This document shows positions 19,159-27,268 of a stretch of 64,000 bases of DNA, in pieces. The DNA lies in NCBI RefSeq assembly GCF_041260665.1, contig NZ_JBGCCT010000001.1, forward strand, positions 558,001 to 622,000, given 5' to 3'. The stretch is from Catenulispora sp. GP43. Lineage in GTDB: Bacteria > Actinomycetota > Actinomycetes > Streptomycetales > Catenulisporaceae. Position 1 is the stretch's first letter; every line of letters starts with the position of its first letter. The translations under genes were made by a program, and so were the position numbers. Below the pieces are notes generated by a model. It made no database searches and was not told the DNA's origin. It saw nothing but the letters and a program-made list of their open reading frames with translations.

Positions 19159-19915
19159 CCCCGGCCCGGCCCCGGAAGTGCGCGGCGGACACCTCGCCGC
19201 GCAGCGCGCCGAGGGCGACCTCGGCGGCGGACAGGCGGTCCAGACGGCCGTGGTACGTGCCGTCGGGCAGGCACACCATGTTCGCCGCGAACTGGTCGCC
19301 GCCCACGTGCGTGGTCTCCCAGACCGGCAGCCCGCGCGCGGCCAGTTCCCGGGCGACCGGGGCGCCGTAGCGGGCGCAGCAGACGTCGCGCTTGCCGTGC
19401 GTGCACACCAGCAGGATCCGCTCGCGCAGCAGCGCGCCGAACCCGGGCGGACCGCCGTCGGCCAGCGCCTTCAGATCGAGCTTCGCGATGTCGTCGAGGT
19501 CCCCGGTGACCCGCCGTTCCAGCCAGCGCGCGCCGAGCGGTCCGCCGGCGACGAAGACCGCCCGGTCCCCGGTCACGGCGCGCCCGTCACGGTCCGGTCT
19601 CCGGATCAGCTGCGGACGTACGGCGTAGGCCGGCGCGGCGGTCAGCACCTCGGCCACCCCGGCGGGCAGGTCCGGCGGCCACCCGAAGGCCGGCCACGGC
19701 CCGGGGTGCTCCACCGCGAGCCACGCTTTGGCCCGCGGCGGCGCGGTGTCCCCCATCGGCCGGCGCAGGGCCCGGCACAGGGCGGCGCAGCCACCGAGAG
19801 CGGATTCGCAGACGGACACGGGCGGGTCTTTCGAGGCGGTGCGGTCACGCCCCGGCCCGATCGGGGAGAGTGGAACCTTGGGGTGATCGGGCCGGGAGTG
19901 TCGGGGGGCGGTCAC
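19145..19915 (-). CDS. Sucrase/ferredoxin-like family protein
   Basis: The 256-residue protein has the thioredoxin-like ferredoxin motif VCTHGKRDVCCARYG and HVGGDQFAANMVCLPDG, features of the sucrase/ferredoxin-like (Suc_Fer) family; these may hold a [2Fe-2S] cluster. The GTG at 19915 is the longest start; a later GTG near 19819 (SVCESALGGC) would remove about 32 poorly conserved residues and is possible. An iron-box-like site lies about 100 bp upstream, suggesting induction under iron shortage. A role in siderophore reduction is inference only. Confidence 0.78.
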   Translation of the reverse strand: MTAPRHSRPDHPKVPLSPIGPGRDRTASKDPPVSVCESALGGCAALCRALRRPMGDTAPPRAKAWLAVEHPGPWPAFGWPPDLPAGVAEVLTAAPAYAVRPQLIRRPDRDGRAVTGDRAVFVAGGPLGARWLERRVTGDLDDIAKLDLKALADGGPPGFGALLRERILLVCTHGKRDVCCARYGAPVARELAARGLPVWETTHVGGDQFAANMVCLPDGTYHGRLDRLSAAEVALGALRGEVSAAHFRGRAGVSRT

Positions 19916-19938
19916 GGCGGGAACGGGTGAGTCGGCGG

Positions 19939-19976
19939 GGTCGGATCAGATCAGGTCGGATCAGGTCGGATCAGGT
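19939..19976. repeat. Short tandem repeat of GGTCGGATCA
   Basis: Imperfect 10-bp units (GGTCGGATCA, with one 5-bp partial) recur about three and a half times upstream of the sucrase/ferredoxin-like gene. Related GATCAGG and CTCAG words continue to about 20015. It may be a low-complexity promoter spacer or a cluster of half-sites. Confidence 0.55.
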
Positions 19977-20012
19977 GACCCGGATCGGGTCGGGTAGCTC
20001 AGATCAGGCAAC

Positions 20013-20031
20013 TCAGGGTAGCCTCACCTTA
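20013..20031. promoter_or_regulatory. Candidate iron box (DmdR/IdeR-type)
   Basis: TCAGGGTAGCCTCACCTTA matches the iron-box consensus that I recall, TTAGGTTAGGCTCACCTAA, at 15 of 19 positions. It lies between the divergent sucrase/ferredoxin-like and HAD phosphatase genes, 98 bp from the first start and 140 bp from the second. The redox-cysteine protein on the left is the more plausible target. Confidence 0.6.
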
Positions 20032-20170
20032 CCCCGCGCACCCGCAGTCCTACCCTTCCGGCCTTGAACGCTCGCCCGAACCGGTGACCGCCGGCCGCCG
20101 GCCGGCTTGTCCGGTTCCCCGGCTGCCCGCGCCCGCCGGGCGAAAACGTGGCCGGCGATACGCTGATCGC

Positions 20171-20788
20171 ATGATCGGCACTCCTTTGACCGTGGGCTTC
20201 GACCTTGACATGACCCTGATCGACTCGCGGCCGGGCGTGCACGCCACGATGACCGAGCTGTCCCGGCGCACCGGCGTGGCCATCGACGCCGACGCCGTGG
20301 TCACCCGCCTCGGGCCGCCGCTGGAGGAGGAGCTGGCGTACTGGTTCCCGCAGGAGCGCATCGCCGCCGCCGGGGACGAGTACCGGGCGCTGTACCCGGA
20401 GTTCGCGATCGCGCCGACGCCGGCGCTGCCCGGCGCCGCCGAGGCGTTCGCGACGATCCGCGAGCGCGGCGGGCGGGTCATGGTCGTCACCGCCAAGTAC
20501 GGCCCCAACGCCGCGCTGCACCTGGAGCACCTCGGGCTGGTCCCGGACGTCCTCGTGGGCTGGCACTGGGGCCCGAAGAAGGGCGAGGCGCTGCGCGAGC
20601 ACGGCGCCGGGGTCTACGTCGGCGACCACATCGGCGACATCCTCGGCGCGCGGGCGGCCGGCGCGGTGGCCGTCTCGGTCGCCACCGGGCCGGTCAGCGC
20701 CGCCGACCTGGCCGCCGCCGGGGCCGACGCGGTGCTGGCCGACCTGCGTGGTTTCCCCGCTTGGCTCGACGGGTATCTGGCCGCCTGA
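20171..20788 (+). CDS. HAD family hydrolase (phosphoglycolate-phosphatase-like)
   Basis: Haloacid dehalogenase superfamily phosphatase of 205 residues with a helical cap. Motif I is DLDMTLIDS, motif II is VVTAKYG, the motif III lysine is in GPKKGEAL, and motif IV is VGDHIGDILGA. The substrate is unknown. ATG 20171 was chosen because motif I then starts at residue 10; an earlier in-frame ATG at 20084 would add 29 residues with no similarity to the fold. It stands alone and faces away from the sucrase/ferredoxin-like gene. Confidence 0.88.
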   Translation: MIGTPLTVGFDLDMTLIDSRPGVHATMTELSRRTGVAIDADAVVTRLGPPLEEELAYWFPQERIAAAGDEYRALYPEFAIAPTPALPGAAEAFATIRERGGRVMVVTAKYGPNAALHLEHLGLVPDVLVGWHWGPKKGEALREHGAGVYVGDHIGDILGARAAGAVAVSVATGPVSAADLAAAGADAVLADLRGFPAWLDGYLAA

Positions 20789-20941
20789 TCGGCCCAGTGT
20801 CCGTGCCCGGCAGCACCGTCCCGAACTGCCCCGGACGCCCCGGTCAGGCCCTGGGATAACCCTGCCCAAGGCGGGCGTTTCCTGGTTACGCTTACCCCGC
20901 AAGAGTGAATCACCGACGACAGCAGACGCGAGGGTCCCACC

Positions 20942-21337
20942 GTGCCTACCGGCAAGATCAAGTGGTACGACACCGAAAAGGGTTTCGGCTTCATCACCCG
21001 CGACGACGGGCCCGACGTGTTCATGCACTCCTCCGCTCTGCCCGCGGGCGCGGCGGAGCTCAAGAGCGGCCAGCGGGTCGAGTTCGGGGTGGCCGCCGGC
21101 AAGCGCGGCGACACCGCGATAGGCGTGCGGCTGCTGGAGACCCGGCCGAGCGTGGAGGCCGCGGTCGCGGCCCGCGACCGCAAGCCGGCCGAGGAGATGG
21201 TGGTCATCGTCGAGGACGTGATGAAGCTGCTCGACGGCATGTCCGAGACCTTCCGCCGGGGCAAGTACCCGGACAAGGCCACCTCACGCAAGCTCGCCGG
21301 GGTGCTGCGCGCGGTCGCCGACCAGCTGGAGAGCTGA
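20942..21337 (+). CDS. Cold-shock-domain protein with C-terminal extension
   Basis: The first 67 residues form a cold-shock domain that binds single-stranded nucleic acid, with RNP1-like KGFGFI and RNP2-like VFMHSS. A further 65 residues (PSVEAAVAARDRKPAEEM and a helical stretch ending ADQLES) follow, not found in ordinary 67-residue Csp proteins. The GTG start gives MPTGKIKWYD. After the stop the word GCGGGCCAC occurs three times (21338, 21352, 21369), of unknown meaning. The extension is probably an interaction module. Confidence 0.88.
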   Translation: MPTGKIKWYDTEKGFGFITRDDGPDVFMHSSALPAGAAELKSGQRVEFGVAAGKRGDTAIGVRLLETRPSVEAAVAARDRKPAEEMVVIVEDVMKLLDGMSETFRRGKYPDKATSRKLAGVLRAVADQLES

Positions 21338-21430
21338 GCGGGCCACCACGAGCGGGCCACTCACAAGTGCGGGCCACCACATCGTGAACGGCTATGCCGC
21401 CGCCCCGCGCGCATCTCGCATAATCGCAGC

Positions 21431-22630
21431 ATGAGCGCTGATCGGAACATAGACCGGGTAACCGGCACAGCAGCCGTCCACGCGGGGCGAACCGTCACGA
21501 ACCCGACGCCGCCGATCGACCTGTCGGCGACCTACCACCTGCCCGGCGTCGACGCCGGCGGCGAGAGCTACGCCGCGCTCGTCGCCGGGGCCCCGCCCAC
21601 CGTCGAGGGCGGCCTGGTCTACCAGCGGATGTGGAACCCCACGACCGCCGGGTTCGAGCGCGCGCTGGCCGAGCTGGAGGGCCTGCCCGAGGCGGTGTCC
21701 TTCGCCACCGGGATGGCCGCGATCACCGCCTGCCTGCTGGCCGCGACGGCCACCGCGGCCGCCGAGGGCAAGCGGCACATCGTGGCGCTGCGGCCGATCT
21801 ACGGCGGCACCGACGGCCTGCTCACCAAGGGCACGCTGGGCACCGAGGTCACCTGGGTGGACGGCCCGGCGGACATCGCCCCGGCGCTGGCCGCCCGCCC
21901 GGACACCGCGCTGGTGGTGGTCGAGACCCCGGCCAACCCGACCGCGCGGCTGCTGGACCTCGACGCGGTCGCCGCGGCCTGCGGCGAGGTGCCGTACCTG
22001 GTGGACTCCACGTTCGCGACCCCGGTCCTGCAGCAGCCGGCCCGGCACGGCGCGACGCTGGTCGTGCACAGCGCCACCAAGTACCTCGGCGGGCACTCCG
22101 ACGTCCTCGGCGGCGTGGTCGCGACCACCCCGGAGTGGGCCGCGCGGCTGCGGGACATCCGCATCCAGACCGGCGGCCTGCTGCACCCCCTGGCCGGCTA
22201 CCTGCTGCACCGGGGCCTGCAGACGCTGCCGCTGCGCGTGAAGCGCTCCTCGGAGACGGCCGGGACGGTCGCCGCCTGGCTGGCCTCGCACCCGGCCGTG
22301 GAGCGCGTCCACTACCCCGGCCTGCCCGGCGGCGACCCGGACGGCCTGATCGGCCCGGACAAGCAGATGCTGCTGCCCGGCGCGATGATGTCGTTCGAGA
22401 TGCGCGGCGGCTACGACGCGGCGGCCGCGGTCGCCGAGAACGTGCGGCTGATCCTGCACGCGGCCTCGCTCGGCGGCGCCGAGTCGCTGATCACCCACCC
22501 CGCGTCTCTGAGCCACCGCAACGTCGCCCCCGACGCCCGGCCGGACGCCGGCCTGCTGCGGTTCTCGGTGGGGCTGGAGGACGCCGATGATCTCATCGAA
22601 GACCTCGAAGCCGCGTTCGCGAAGATCTAG
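21431..22630 (+). CDS. Trans-sulfuration family PLP enzyme (cystathionine gamma-synthase/lyase-like)
   Basis: PLP enzyme of the Cys/Met metabolism family, 399 residues, the usual length. Markers are VYQRMWNPTTAGFERALAEL, FATGMAAITACLLA, VVETPANPTARLLDL, DSTFATPVLQQP and the PLP lysine in HSATKYLGGHSD. Sequence alone does not separate cystathionine gamma-synthase, cystathionine gamma-lyase and methionine gamma-lyase. It could meet the SAM-controlled thrC-like enzyme of this window in sulfur amino acid metabolism, but it has no visible SAM riboswitch of its own. It is followed by an unrelated small membrane protein. Confidence 0.85.
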   Translation: MSADRNIDRVTGTAAVHAGRTVTNPTPPIDLSATYHLPGVDAGGESYAALVAGAPPTVEGGLVYQRMWNPTTAGFERALAELEGLPEAVSFATGMAAITACLLAATATAAAEGKRHIVALRPIYGGTDGLLTKGTLGTEVTWVDGPADIAPALAARPDTALVVVETPANPTARLLDLDAVAAACGEVPYLVDSTFATPVLQQPARHGATLVVHSATKYLGGHSDVLGGVVATTPEWAARLRDIRIQTGGLLHPLAGYLLHRGLQTLPLRVKRSSETAGTVAAWLASHPAVERVHYPGLPGGDPDGLIGPDKQMLLPGAMMSFEMRGGYDAAAAVAENVRLILHAASLGGAESLITHPASLSHRNVAPDARPDAGLLRFSVGLEDADDLIEDLEAAFAKI

Positions 22631-22696
22631 TTCCTTCCGTCACCCGTTTCCCCCGCCCCACATGCACCACTGCGGCCCCGGGGCGATAAAGGCTCC

Positions 22697-23056
22697 ATGG
22701 ACCCACTGGAGCTCACGCGCCTGGACCTGCTCTGGGCTCTGATCCGGGTCCTGCTCGGCGGGACGTTCCTGCGCAGGGCCTGGATCCACAGCCTGTCCTC
22801 GTGGTCGGACTGGCTGCTGGTGCTCGCCCTGACCGGGGCCGGGGTGGGGCTGGTCTTCGGGATCGTGATGCGGTTCGCGGCGGTCGGCGCGGCCGTGCTG
22901 CTGATGGCCGTGCACGGCCATCCGACCGTGGACCACCGTCTGGTCTTCGCGCTCGTCGTCCTGGGCATCGGCTTCACCACCCTGGGATGGCGGTACGGCC
23001 TGGGCCGGTGGTGGTCCGGCACCCCGCTCGTGCAGCGGCATCCGTGGCTGGCGTGA
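22697..23056 (+). CDS. Small membrane protein, DoxX-like size (119 aa)
   Basis: The protein has three or four hydrophobic segments (DWLLVLALTGAGVGLVFGI; FAAVGAAVLLMAV; LVFALVVLGIGFTTLG) and a tail PLVQRHPWLA. The layout resembles short DoxX-like proteins, but I see no decisive motif, so function is unassigned. ATG 22697 gives a continuous high-quality frame, and the downstream marC begins 44 bp after its stop. Confidence 0.65.
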   Translation: MDPLELTRLDLLWALIRVLLGGTFLRRAWIHSLSSWSDWLLVLALTGAGVGLVFGIVMRFAAVGAAVLLMAVHGHPTVDHRLVFALVVLGIGFTTLGWRYGLGRWWSGTPLVQRHPWLA

Positions 23057-23100
23057 ACGGATGTGGAAACAAAGTCCTTCCAGGTGATAGGTCTTCGTGC

Positions 23101-23712
23101 GTGTTCGACAGCAAGCTCTTTCTCGAGGCGTACATCACGCTGTTCGTCATCATGGACCCGCCGGGGACCCTGCCGATCTTCCTGGCGCTGACCAACGGCC
23201 GCAGCAAGGCCGAGCGCACGAAGGCCGCGTGGCAGGCGGCGCTGGTGGCGTTCTGCGTCATCTGCGTGTTCGCGCTGTTCGGCCAGCAGATCCTGGACTA
23301 CCTCGGCGTGACGCTGCCGGCGCTGCAGGGCTCCGGCGGGCTGCTGCTCCTGCTGATCGCGCTGGAGCTGCTGACCGGCCGCAGCGAGGAGCCCTCGCAC
23401 TCCAACGAGGCGGTCAACGTCGCGCTGGTGCCGCTGGGCACCCCGCTGCTGGCCGGCCCCGGCGCGATCGTGGCGGTGATGGTGTTCGCCAAGCGCACCG
23501 ACCACCACTGGTCCGGCATCCTCGCCGTCGGCGTGGCGATCGTGGCGATCCACATCACGCTGTGGCTCACGATGCGCTTCTCCGTTCAGGTGATCCGGGT
23601 CATCAAGGACTCCGGCGTGACCCTGGTGACGCGCATCGCCGGTCTGCTGCTGTCCGCGATCGCGGTGCAGATGGTGGCCGATTCGGTGCGGGCGTTCATC
23701 AAGGCCGGATGA
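23101..23712 (+). CDS. MarC family integral membrane protein
   Basis: Member of the MarC (UPF0056) membrane family, function unknown despite the historical link to multiple antibiotic resistance. The 203-residue protein has six membrane helices, the N-terminal ITLFVIMDPPGTLPIFLALT, the central PLGTPLLAGPGAI and the C-terminal TRIAGLLLSAIAVQMV. The start is GTG; frames that continue upstream are non-coding by bias. It may be co-transcribed with the small membrane protein before it. Confidence 0.9.
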   Translation: MFDSKLFLEAYITLFVIMDPPGTLPIFLALTNGRSKAERTKAAWQAALVAFCVICVFALFGQQILDYLGVTLPALQGSGGLLLLLIALELLTGRSEEPSHSNEAVNVALVPLGTPLLAGPGAIVAVMVFAKRTDHHWSGILAVGVAIVAIHITLWLTMRFSVQVIRVIKDSGVTLVTRIAGLLLSAIAVQMVADSVRAFIKAG

Positions 23713-23756
23713 CTTCAGGGCCGGATGACCGGGCCCCGGTGACCTAGGATTTTTGC

Positions 23757-24368
23757 GTGACCTTCGGACAGCAGTTCCTCGACCAGATCGAAGCCTCGGC
23801 GCAGGACTTCACGTTCCCGTTCCTGGACCACGGCTTCTACTCCGCGATCGACGTCCGCCTGCACGTCTACCGCGACGACAAGCACTGGGCCGTGGTCTTC
23901 GAGACGGTCGGCTTCAACCCGAAGGCGCGCAGCGTCACCGACGCCCTGACCGGCTACGGCATCCGCGCCGGCAGCCAGCTGAACCGCGTGGAGAACATCG
24001 CGGACCTGATCGACGACGACGAGAACTACGTCGGCGGCGTCCCGATCCGGGTCCGCGGCGAGGACCTGGCGGTCGACGCGCCGCCCGGAGAGTACTTCGC
24101 CGAAGCGGTCCGCGAACTCGTCCCCGAACACCGCGACCTCCTGCTGGCCGACGAGAGCGAACTGCGCGCGCTGGTCCCGCCGGACCTGCCGGAGATTCTG
24201 CGCCTGGAGGCCTGGCACCACCCCGACGTGCTGGTCGAGCGGCCGAGCCGGGAGGAGGTGTTCCAGCTCCTGGCGAAGGTGCTGGACACCGGGAACCCCC
24301 ATGAGTACCGGCCGACGCAGGCGCCGAACACGCATTGGTCCAGCTGGCCGGAGTCGGGGAACGCTTAG
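23757..24368 (+). CDS. Conserved hypothetical protein (DUF7003-like)
   Basis: Soluble 203-residue protein with FTFPFLDHGFYSAIDVRLHVYRD and HWAVVFETVGFNP, which I associate, without certainty, with DUF7003. No catalytic motif is evident. The GTG start lies 44 bp after marC. Its last codons overlap the convergent MFS gene by 4 bp. The function is unknown. Confidence 0.7.
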   Translation: MTFGQQFLDQIEASAQDFTFPFLDHGFYSAIDVRLHVYRDDKHWAVVFETVGFNPKARSVTDALTGYGIRAGSQLNRVENIADLIDDDENYVGGVPIRVRGEDLAVDAPPGEYFAEAVRELVPEHRDLLLADESELRALVPPDLPEILRLEAWHHPDVLVERPSREEVFQLLAKVLDTGNPHEYRPTQAPNTHWSSWPESGNA

Positions 24369-25942
24369 GCGCTGACAGGTTCGGCGGATTCGGCCGGCTC
24401 GGCAGCCTTACCGGGCCTGCCGGGCTTGCCGGGCCTGCCGGAATCGGCGACCGCCCGGCCCGAGCCCGCTCCCGCCTCCGAACCCTGCCGTGCCGCGGCC
24501 GCGGCCAGCGCCGCCTGCATCCCCTTCGCCCCGGGCAGGAAGGCCGCCGTCACCAACGTCACCGCCGTGCACGCCAGCGCCCACCAGAACGTGGCGCCGT
24601 AAGCGGAAGCGACGCCCGCCGGCGTCGGCGCCCCGCCGGCCAGCCCCCGCACCAGGATCACGGCCAGCACCGCGGTCCCGATCGAGCCGCCGACCCGGTT
24701 CAGGATGTTGAAGGTCGTCGTGGCCTGCGGGATCGACTCCTGCCGCAGGGTGCTGTAGCCGGCGGCGATCAGCGGGGCCATCACCAGGCCGAGTCCCAGT
24801 CCGCGCAGCAGCAGCGGCGCGGCCAGGGCGGCCGCCGAGGTGTGCGCGCCGACCAGGGCGAAGGGCAGGGTCGCGGCCGTCGCCACGGCGGTGCCGGTCA
24901 TCACCAGGACGCGTGGTCCGGTGCGGTTGGTCAGCCGGCCGGCGGCGAAGGTCGAGATCGCCGTCCCGAGTCCCTGCGGCGCCAGCACCAGGCCGGCGCG
25001 CAGCGGTGAGAAGCCGTGCGCCTGCTGGAAGTACAGCGGGAGCAGGAACATCGCGCCGAACAGTGTCGCGCCCATCAGGGCCGCGTTGAGCATCGCGACC
25101 GCGAACGCCCTGTCGCGGAACAGACGCAGGTCGACCAGCGGCTTGATCCTGGTGCGCAGGCTGTAGACCACGAACGCCGTCACCAGCGCCAGCCCGCCGA
25201 GCACCGGGCCCCACGCGGCCGGCGAGGCGAAGCCGCCGTGGTCGCCGGCCGCCGAGCAGCCGTAGACCAGTGCCGCCAGTCCCGGGGAGATCAGGGCGAA
25301 GCCGCGGACGTCGAACCGCGCGGCGGCAGCCGGTCCGCCGGCCGATCCGGCAGCCGGGGCCGAGGCCGGGACCCAGAGCCGCACCAGCACGATCGCGAGC
25401 AGACCGATCGGCACGTTGATGAAGAAGATCCACCGCCACCCCCACTCGGCCAGCAGCAGCCCGCCGACCGCCGGTCCCAGCACCGGGAGCAGCGCCAGCG
25501 GCACCGACATCACCGCCATCACCCGGGCCATGTGCCGCGGGCCGACGTTGCGGCCCAGCAGCGCCTGCCCGACCGGCTGGATCAGGCCGCCGCCGAGCGC
25601 CTGCAGCACCCGGAAGGCGATCAGGCTCGGGATCGACCACGCCGCGCCGCACAGCACCGAGCCGGCCAGGAAGGCGGTCACCCCGAGCAGCCACACCCGG
25701 CGCCCGCCGAAGCGCTCCATGCTCCAGCCGGCCAGCGGCACCACCACGGACATGGTGAGCAGGTAGGCCGTGGACACCCAGGCCACGGTGGACAGCGGCG
25801 AGCCGAACCGCTCCGCCAGGGTGCGGGTCGCGACGGCGATCACGGTCGCGTCGAGCATCGCCATGGCGGCACCCAGGACCAGGGCGATGCCGATCTTCAG
25901 GTACTCGCGGGGCAGCCGGTCGCCGGCTGGCTGAGCGTTCAT
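24365..25942 (-). CDS. DHA2-family (EmrB/QacA-like) drug efflux MFS transporter
   Basis: Proton-driven multidrug exporter with about 14 membrane helices in 525 residues. Signatures are AMLDATVIAVATRTLAERF (motif D1, helix 1), GWSMERFGGRRV (motif A), RVLQALGGGLIQP (motif B) and LLPVLGPAVGGLL (motif C), all typical of DHA2. The C-terminal tail is low-complexity (PGKPGRPGKAAEPAESAE). It is divergent from a TetR gene, and three near-identical palindromes lie between them, so it is very probably the TetR-repressed target. The exported compound is unknown. Confidence 0.92.
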   Translation of the reverse strand: MNAQPAGDRLPREYLKIGIALVLGAAMAMLDATVIAVATRTLAERFGSPLSTVAWVSTAYLLTMSVVVPLAGWSMERFGGRRVWLLGVTAFLAGSVLCGAAWSIPSLIAFRVLQALGGGLIQPVGQALLGRNVGPRHMARVMAVMSVPLALLPVLGPAVGGLLLAEWGWRWIFFINVPIGLLAIVLVRLWVPASAPAAGSAGGPAAAARFDVRGFALISPGLAALVYGCSAAGDHGGFASPAAWGPVLGGLALVTAFVVYSLRTRIKPLVDLRLFRDRAFAVAMLNAALMGATLFGAMFLLPLYFQQAHGFSPLRAGLVLAPQGLGTAISTFAAGRLTNRTGPRVLVMTGTAVATAATLPFALVGAHTSAAALAAPLLLRGLGLGLVMAPLIAAGYSTLRQESIPQATTTFNILNRVGGSIGTAVLAVILVRGLAGGAPTPAGVASAYGATFWWALACTAVTLVTAAFLPGAKGMQAALAAAAARQGSEAGAGSGRAVADSGRPGKPGRPGKAAEPAESAEPVSA

Positions 25943-25968
25943 GGTTCCTCCCCGGAACGACAGCGAGA

Positions 25969-26028
25969 TGGACTGATGAGTCCAAAGAATTAGACTGACT
26001 AGTCCAAGAGATTAGACTGATGAGTCCA
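25969..26028. promoter_or_regulatory. Three tandem TetR-type operators at 22-bp spacing
   Basis: Palindromes TGGACTGATGAGTCCA (25969-25984), TAGACTGACTAGTCCA (25991-26006) and TAGACTGATGAGTCCA (26013-26028) share the arms TRGACT and AGTCCA with a 4-nt centre. Their starts are exactly 22 bp apart, so all face the same side of the helix. They lie between the DHA2 transporter and the TetR gene and probably control both. Confidence 0.8.
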
Positions 26029-26066
26029 AGTCCGCAATCGGACCGCCCGGCGAGGAGAATGACCGC

Positions 26067-26747
26067 ATGACCGCGACCGCCACGACCGCCACGTCCGCGA
26101 CCGCCGACGAGCCCCAGGGCAACCCGAGGAAGCGCCGGGCGATCCTGGACGCCGCCGGCACGGTGTTCCTGCGCGAGGGCTTCGCCCGCGCCGGCATCGA
26201 CGCGATCGCGGCCGAGGCGAAGGTCTCGAAGCAAACCGTCTACAACCACTTCGGCGACAAAGAGCGCCTGTTCATGGCGATGACCGACGACGTGCAGGAC
26301 CGCACCGTCGCGGATGTCATGGCGCTGATGGACCGCGACTTCCCGGACGCCTCACAGCTCGCCGGCCCCGAGGACCTGCGCGCCGCCCTGCTCCAGCTGA
26401 CCGGGGCCTGGGTCCGCGTCGTCCACACCGGGCCGCTGGTGGCCCTGCGCAAGCTGGTCGACTCCGAATCCGAGCACCATCCCGACCTCCAGCAGCGCTG
26501 GTTCACCAACGGCCCCGGCCGCACCATGCCACGCCTGAACAAGCTGCTGTCCGCCCTGGCCCGGGCCGGACTGCTCGACGTGCCCCCCGAGGTCCTGGCC
26601 GTCCCGGACCTGCTGGCGCACCAGCTGACCTCGACGGCCGGATCGGAGGTGCGCCGGATCCCGCCGGAGGCGGACTTCGAGGCGGAGTTCGAGCGACGGA
26701 TCGCCCAGGGAGTGGACTTCTTCCTGCGGGCCTACGCGCCGCGCTGA
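26067..26747 (+). CDS. TetR family transcriptional regulator
   Basis: The 226-residue repressor has an N-terminal helix-turn-helix (RRAILDAAGTVFLREGFARAG then AEAKVSKQTVYNHFGDKERLF, about residues 24-70) and a C-terminal ligand-binding domain similar to the AefR/TetR_C_7 type (VDFFLRAYA at the end). A disordered Thr/Ala N-terminus of about 20 residues precedes the domain. It probably represses itself and the divergent DHA2 efflux gene through the three operators. The ligand is unknown. Confidence 0.92.
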   Translation: MTATATTATSATADEPQGNPRKRRAILDAAGTVFLREGFARAGIDAIAAEAKVSKQTVYNHFGDKERLFMAMTDDVQDRTVADVMALMDRDFPDASQLAGPEDLRAALLQLTGAWVRVVHTGPLVALRKLVDSESEHHPDLQQRWFTNGPGRTMPRLNKLLSALARAGLLDVPPEVLAVPDLLAHQLTSTAGSEVRRIPPEADFEAEFERRIAQGVDFFLRAYAPR

Positions 26748-26752
26748 GGCGA

Positions 26753-26773
26753 GCCGCGGTCACCGTCCGCGGC
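26753..26773. terminator. Candidate hairpin terminator between convergent genes
   Basis: GCCGCGG (26753-26759) and CCGCGGC (26767-26773) form a 7-bp stem with a 7-nt loop just after the TetR stop and before the end of the opposite gene. It is short, so support is moderate. Confidence 0.5.
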
Positions 26774-26784
26774 GGCGATTCCCC

Positions 26785-27168
26785 TTACGGATGCCGCCCG
26801 ATCGGCACCGACACGTCCCCGCCGAGCGGACAGGTCCACAGCGGGGCCCGCTGCCCCCGGGTGGCCATCATCGGATGCGCGTGGCTCGGCAGGCACGGCG
26901 GCCACTCGATGACCCGCCCGCCGATCGAGAGATTGCCCTGCACCAGGCGCTGGGTCTGCGCGGCCAGGTAGAGCGTGCGCGAAGCCGTGTCCAGCACGGA
27001 CGCGCCGAGAGTCAGCCGCCCCACCTTCACCCCGGAGACGATCAGCACGGCGGTGGCGCCGGCCGCCGGTTCGCCCGGGTTCGGGTCCTCCGCCAGCTGA
27101 CAGTCCAGACCCGCGGCACGCAGGTCATGGGCCACCGGCTCGAAGGCCTCCAGCAGGGACACGTCCAC
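26785..27168 (-). CDS. Conserved hypothetical protein (127 aa)
   Basis: I do not recognise the family. The product has no membrane segment or signal peptide; it has VAHDLRAAGLDCQLAEDPNPG, VLIVSGVKVGRLTLG and a C-terminal CPLGGDVSVPIGRHP. The GTG at 27168 (MDVSLLEAF) is the chosen start because the frame further up to 27327 runs through the regulatory repeat region and into the 3' end of the marR gene. A perfect 14-bp palindrome lies 41-55 bp upstream of this start and suggests dedicated regulation. Confidence 0.65.
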   Translation of the reverse strand: MDVSLLEAFEPVAHDLRAAGLDCQLAEDPNPGEPAAGATAVLIVSGVKVGRLTLGASVLDTASRTLYLAAQTQRLVQGNLSIGGRVIEWPPCLPSHAHPMMATRGQRAPLWTCPLGGDVSVPIGRHP

Positions 27169-27201
27169 CCTGCACAGCGTAAGCGCCGAACCAGCAAATG
27201 C

Positions 27202-27233
27202 ACAGACCCTTTGCACGTGCAAAACAGACCCTT
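27202..27233. promoter_or_regulatory. Perfect palindrome with flanking direct repeat
   Basis: TTTGCACGTGCAAA (27210-27223) is a perfect 14-bp palindrome. The 10-bp word ACAGACCCTT occurs at 27202-27211 and again at 27224-27233, exactly 22 bp apart, flanking it. It lies upstream of the 127-residue hypothetical gene (minus strand) and downstream of marR, so an operator is likely. The binding protein is unknown. Confidence 0.65.
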
Positions 27234-27268
27234 GCCTGCGCGGGCCGCCGCCCGGGCACGATACGCGG

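Noticed and set aside
19991..20031. Possible tRNA (GGGTAGCTCA-like word)
   Set aside because: No cloverleaf, anticodon arm or T-loop can be built; the sequence is better explained by repeats and an iron box.
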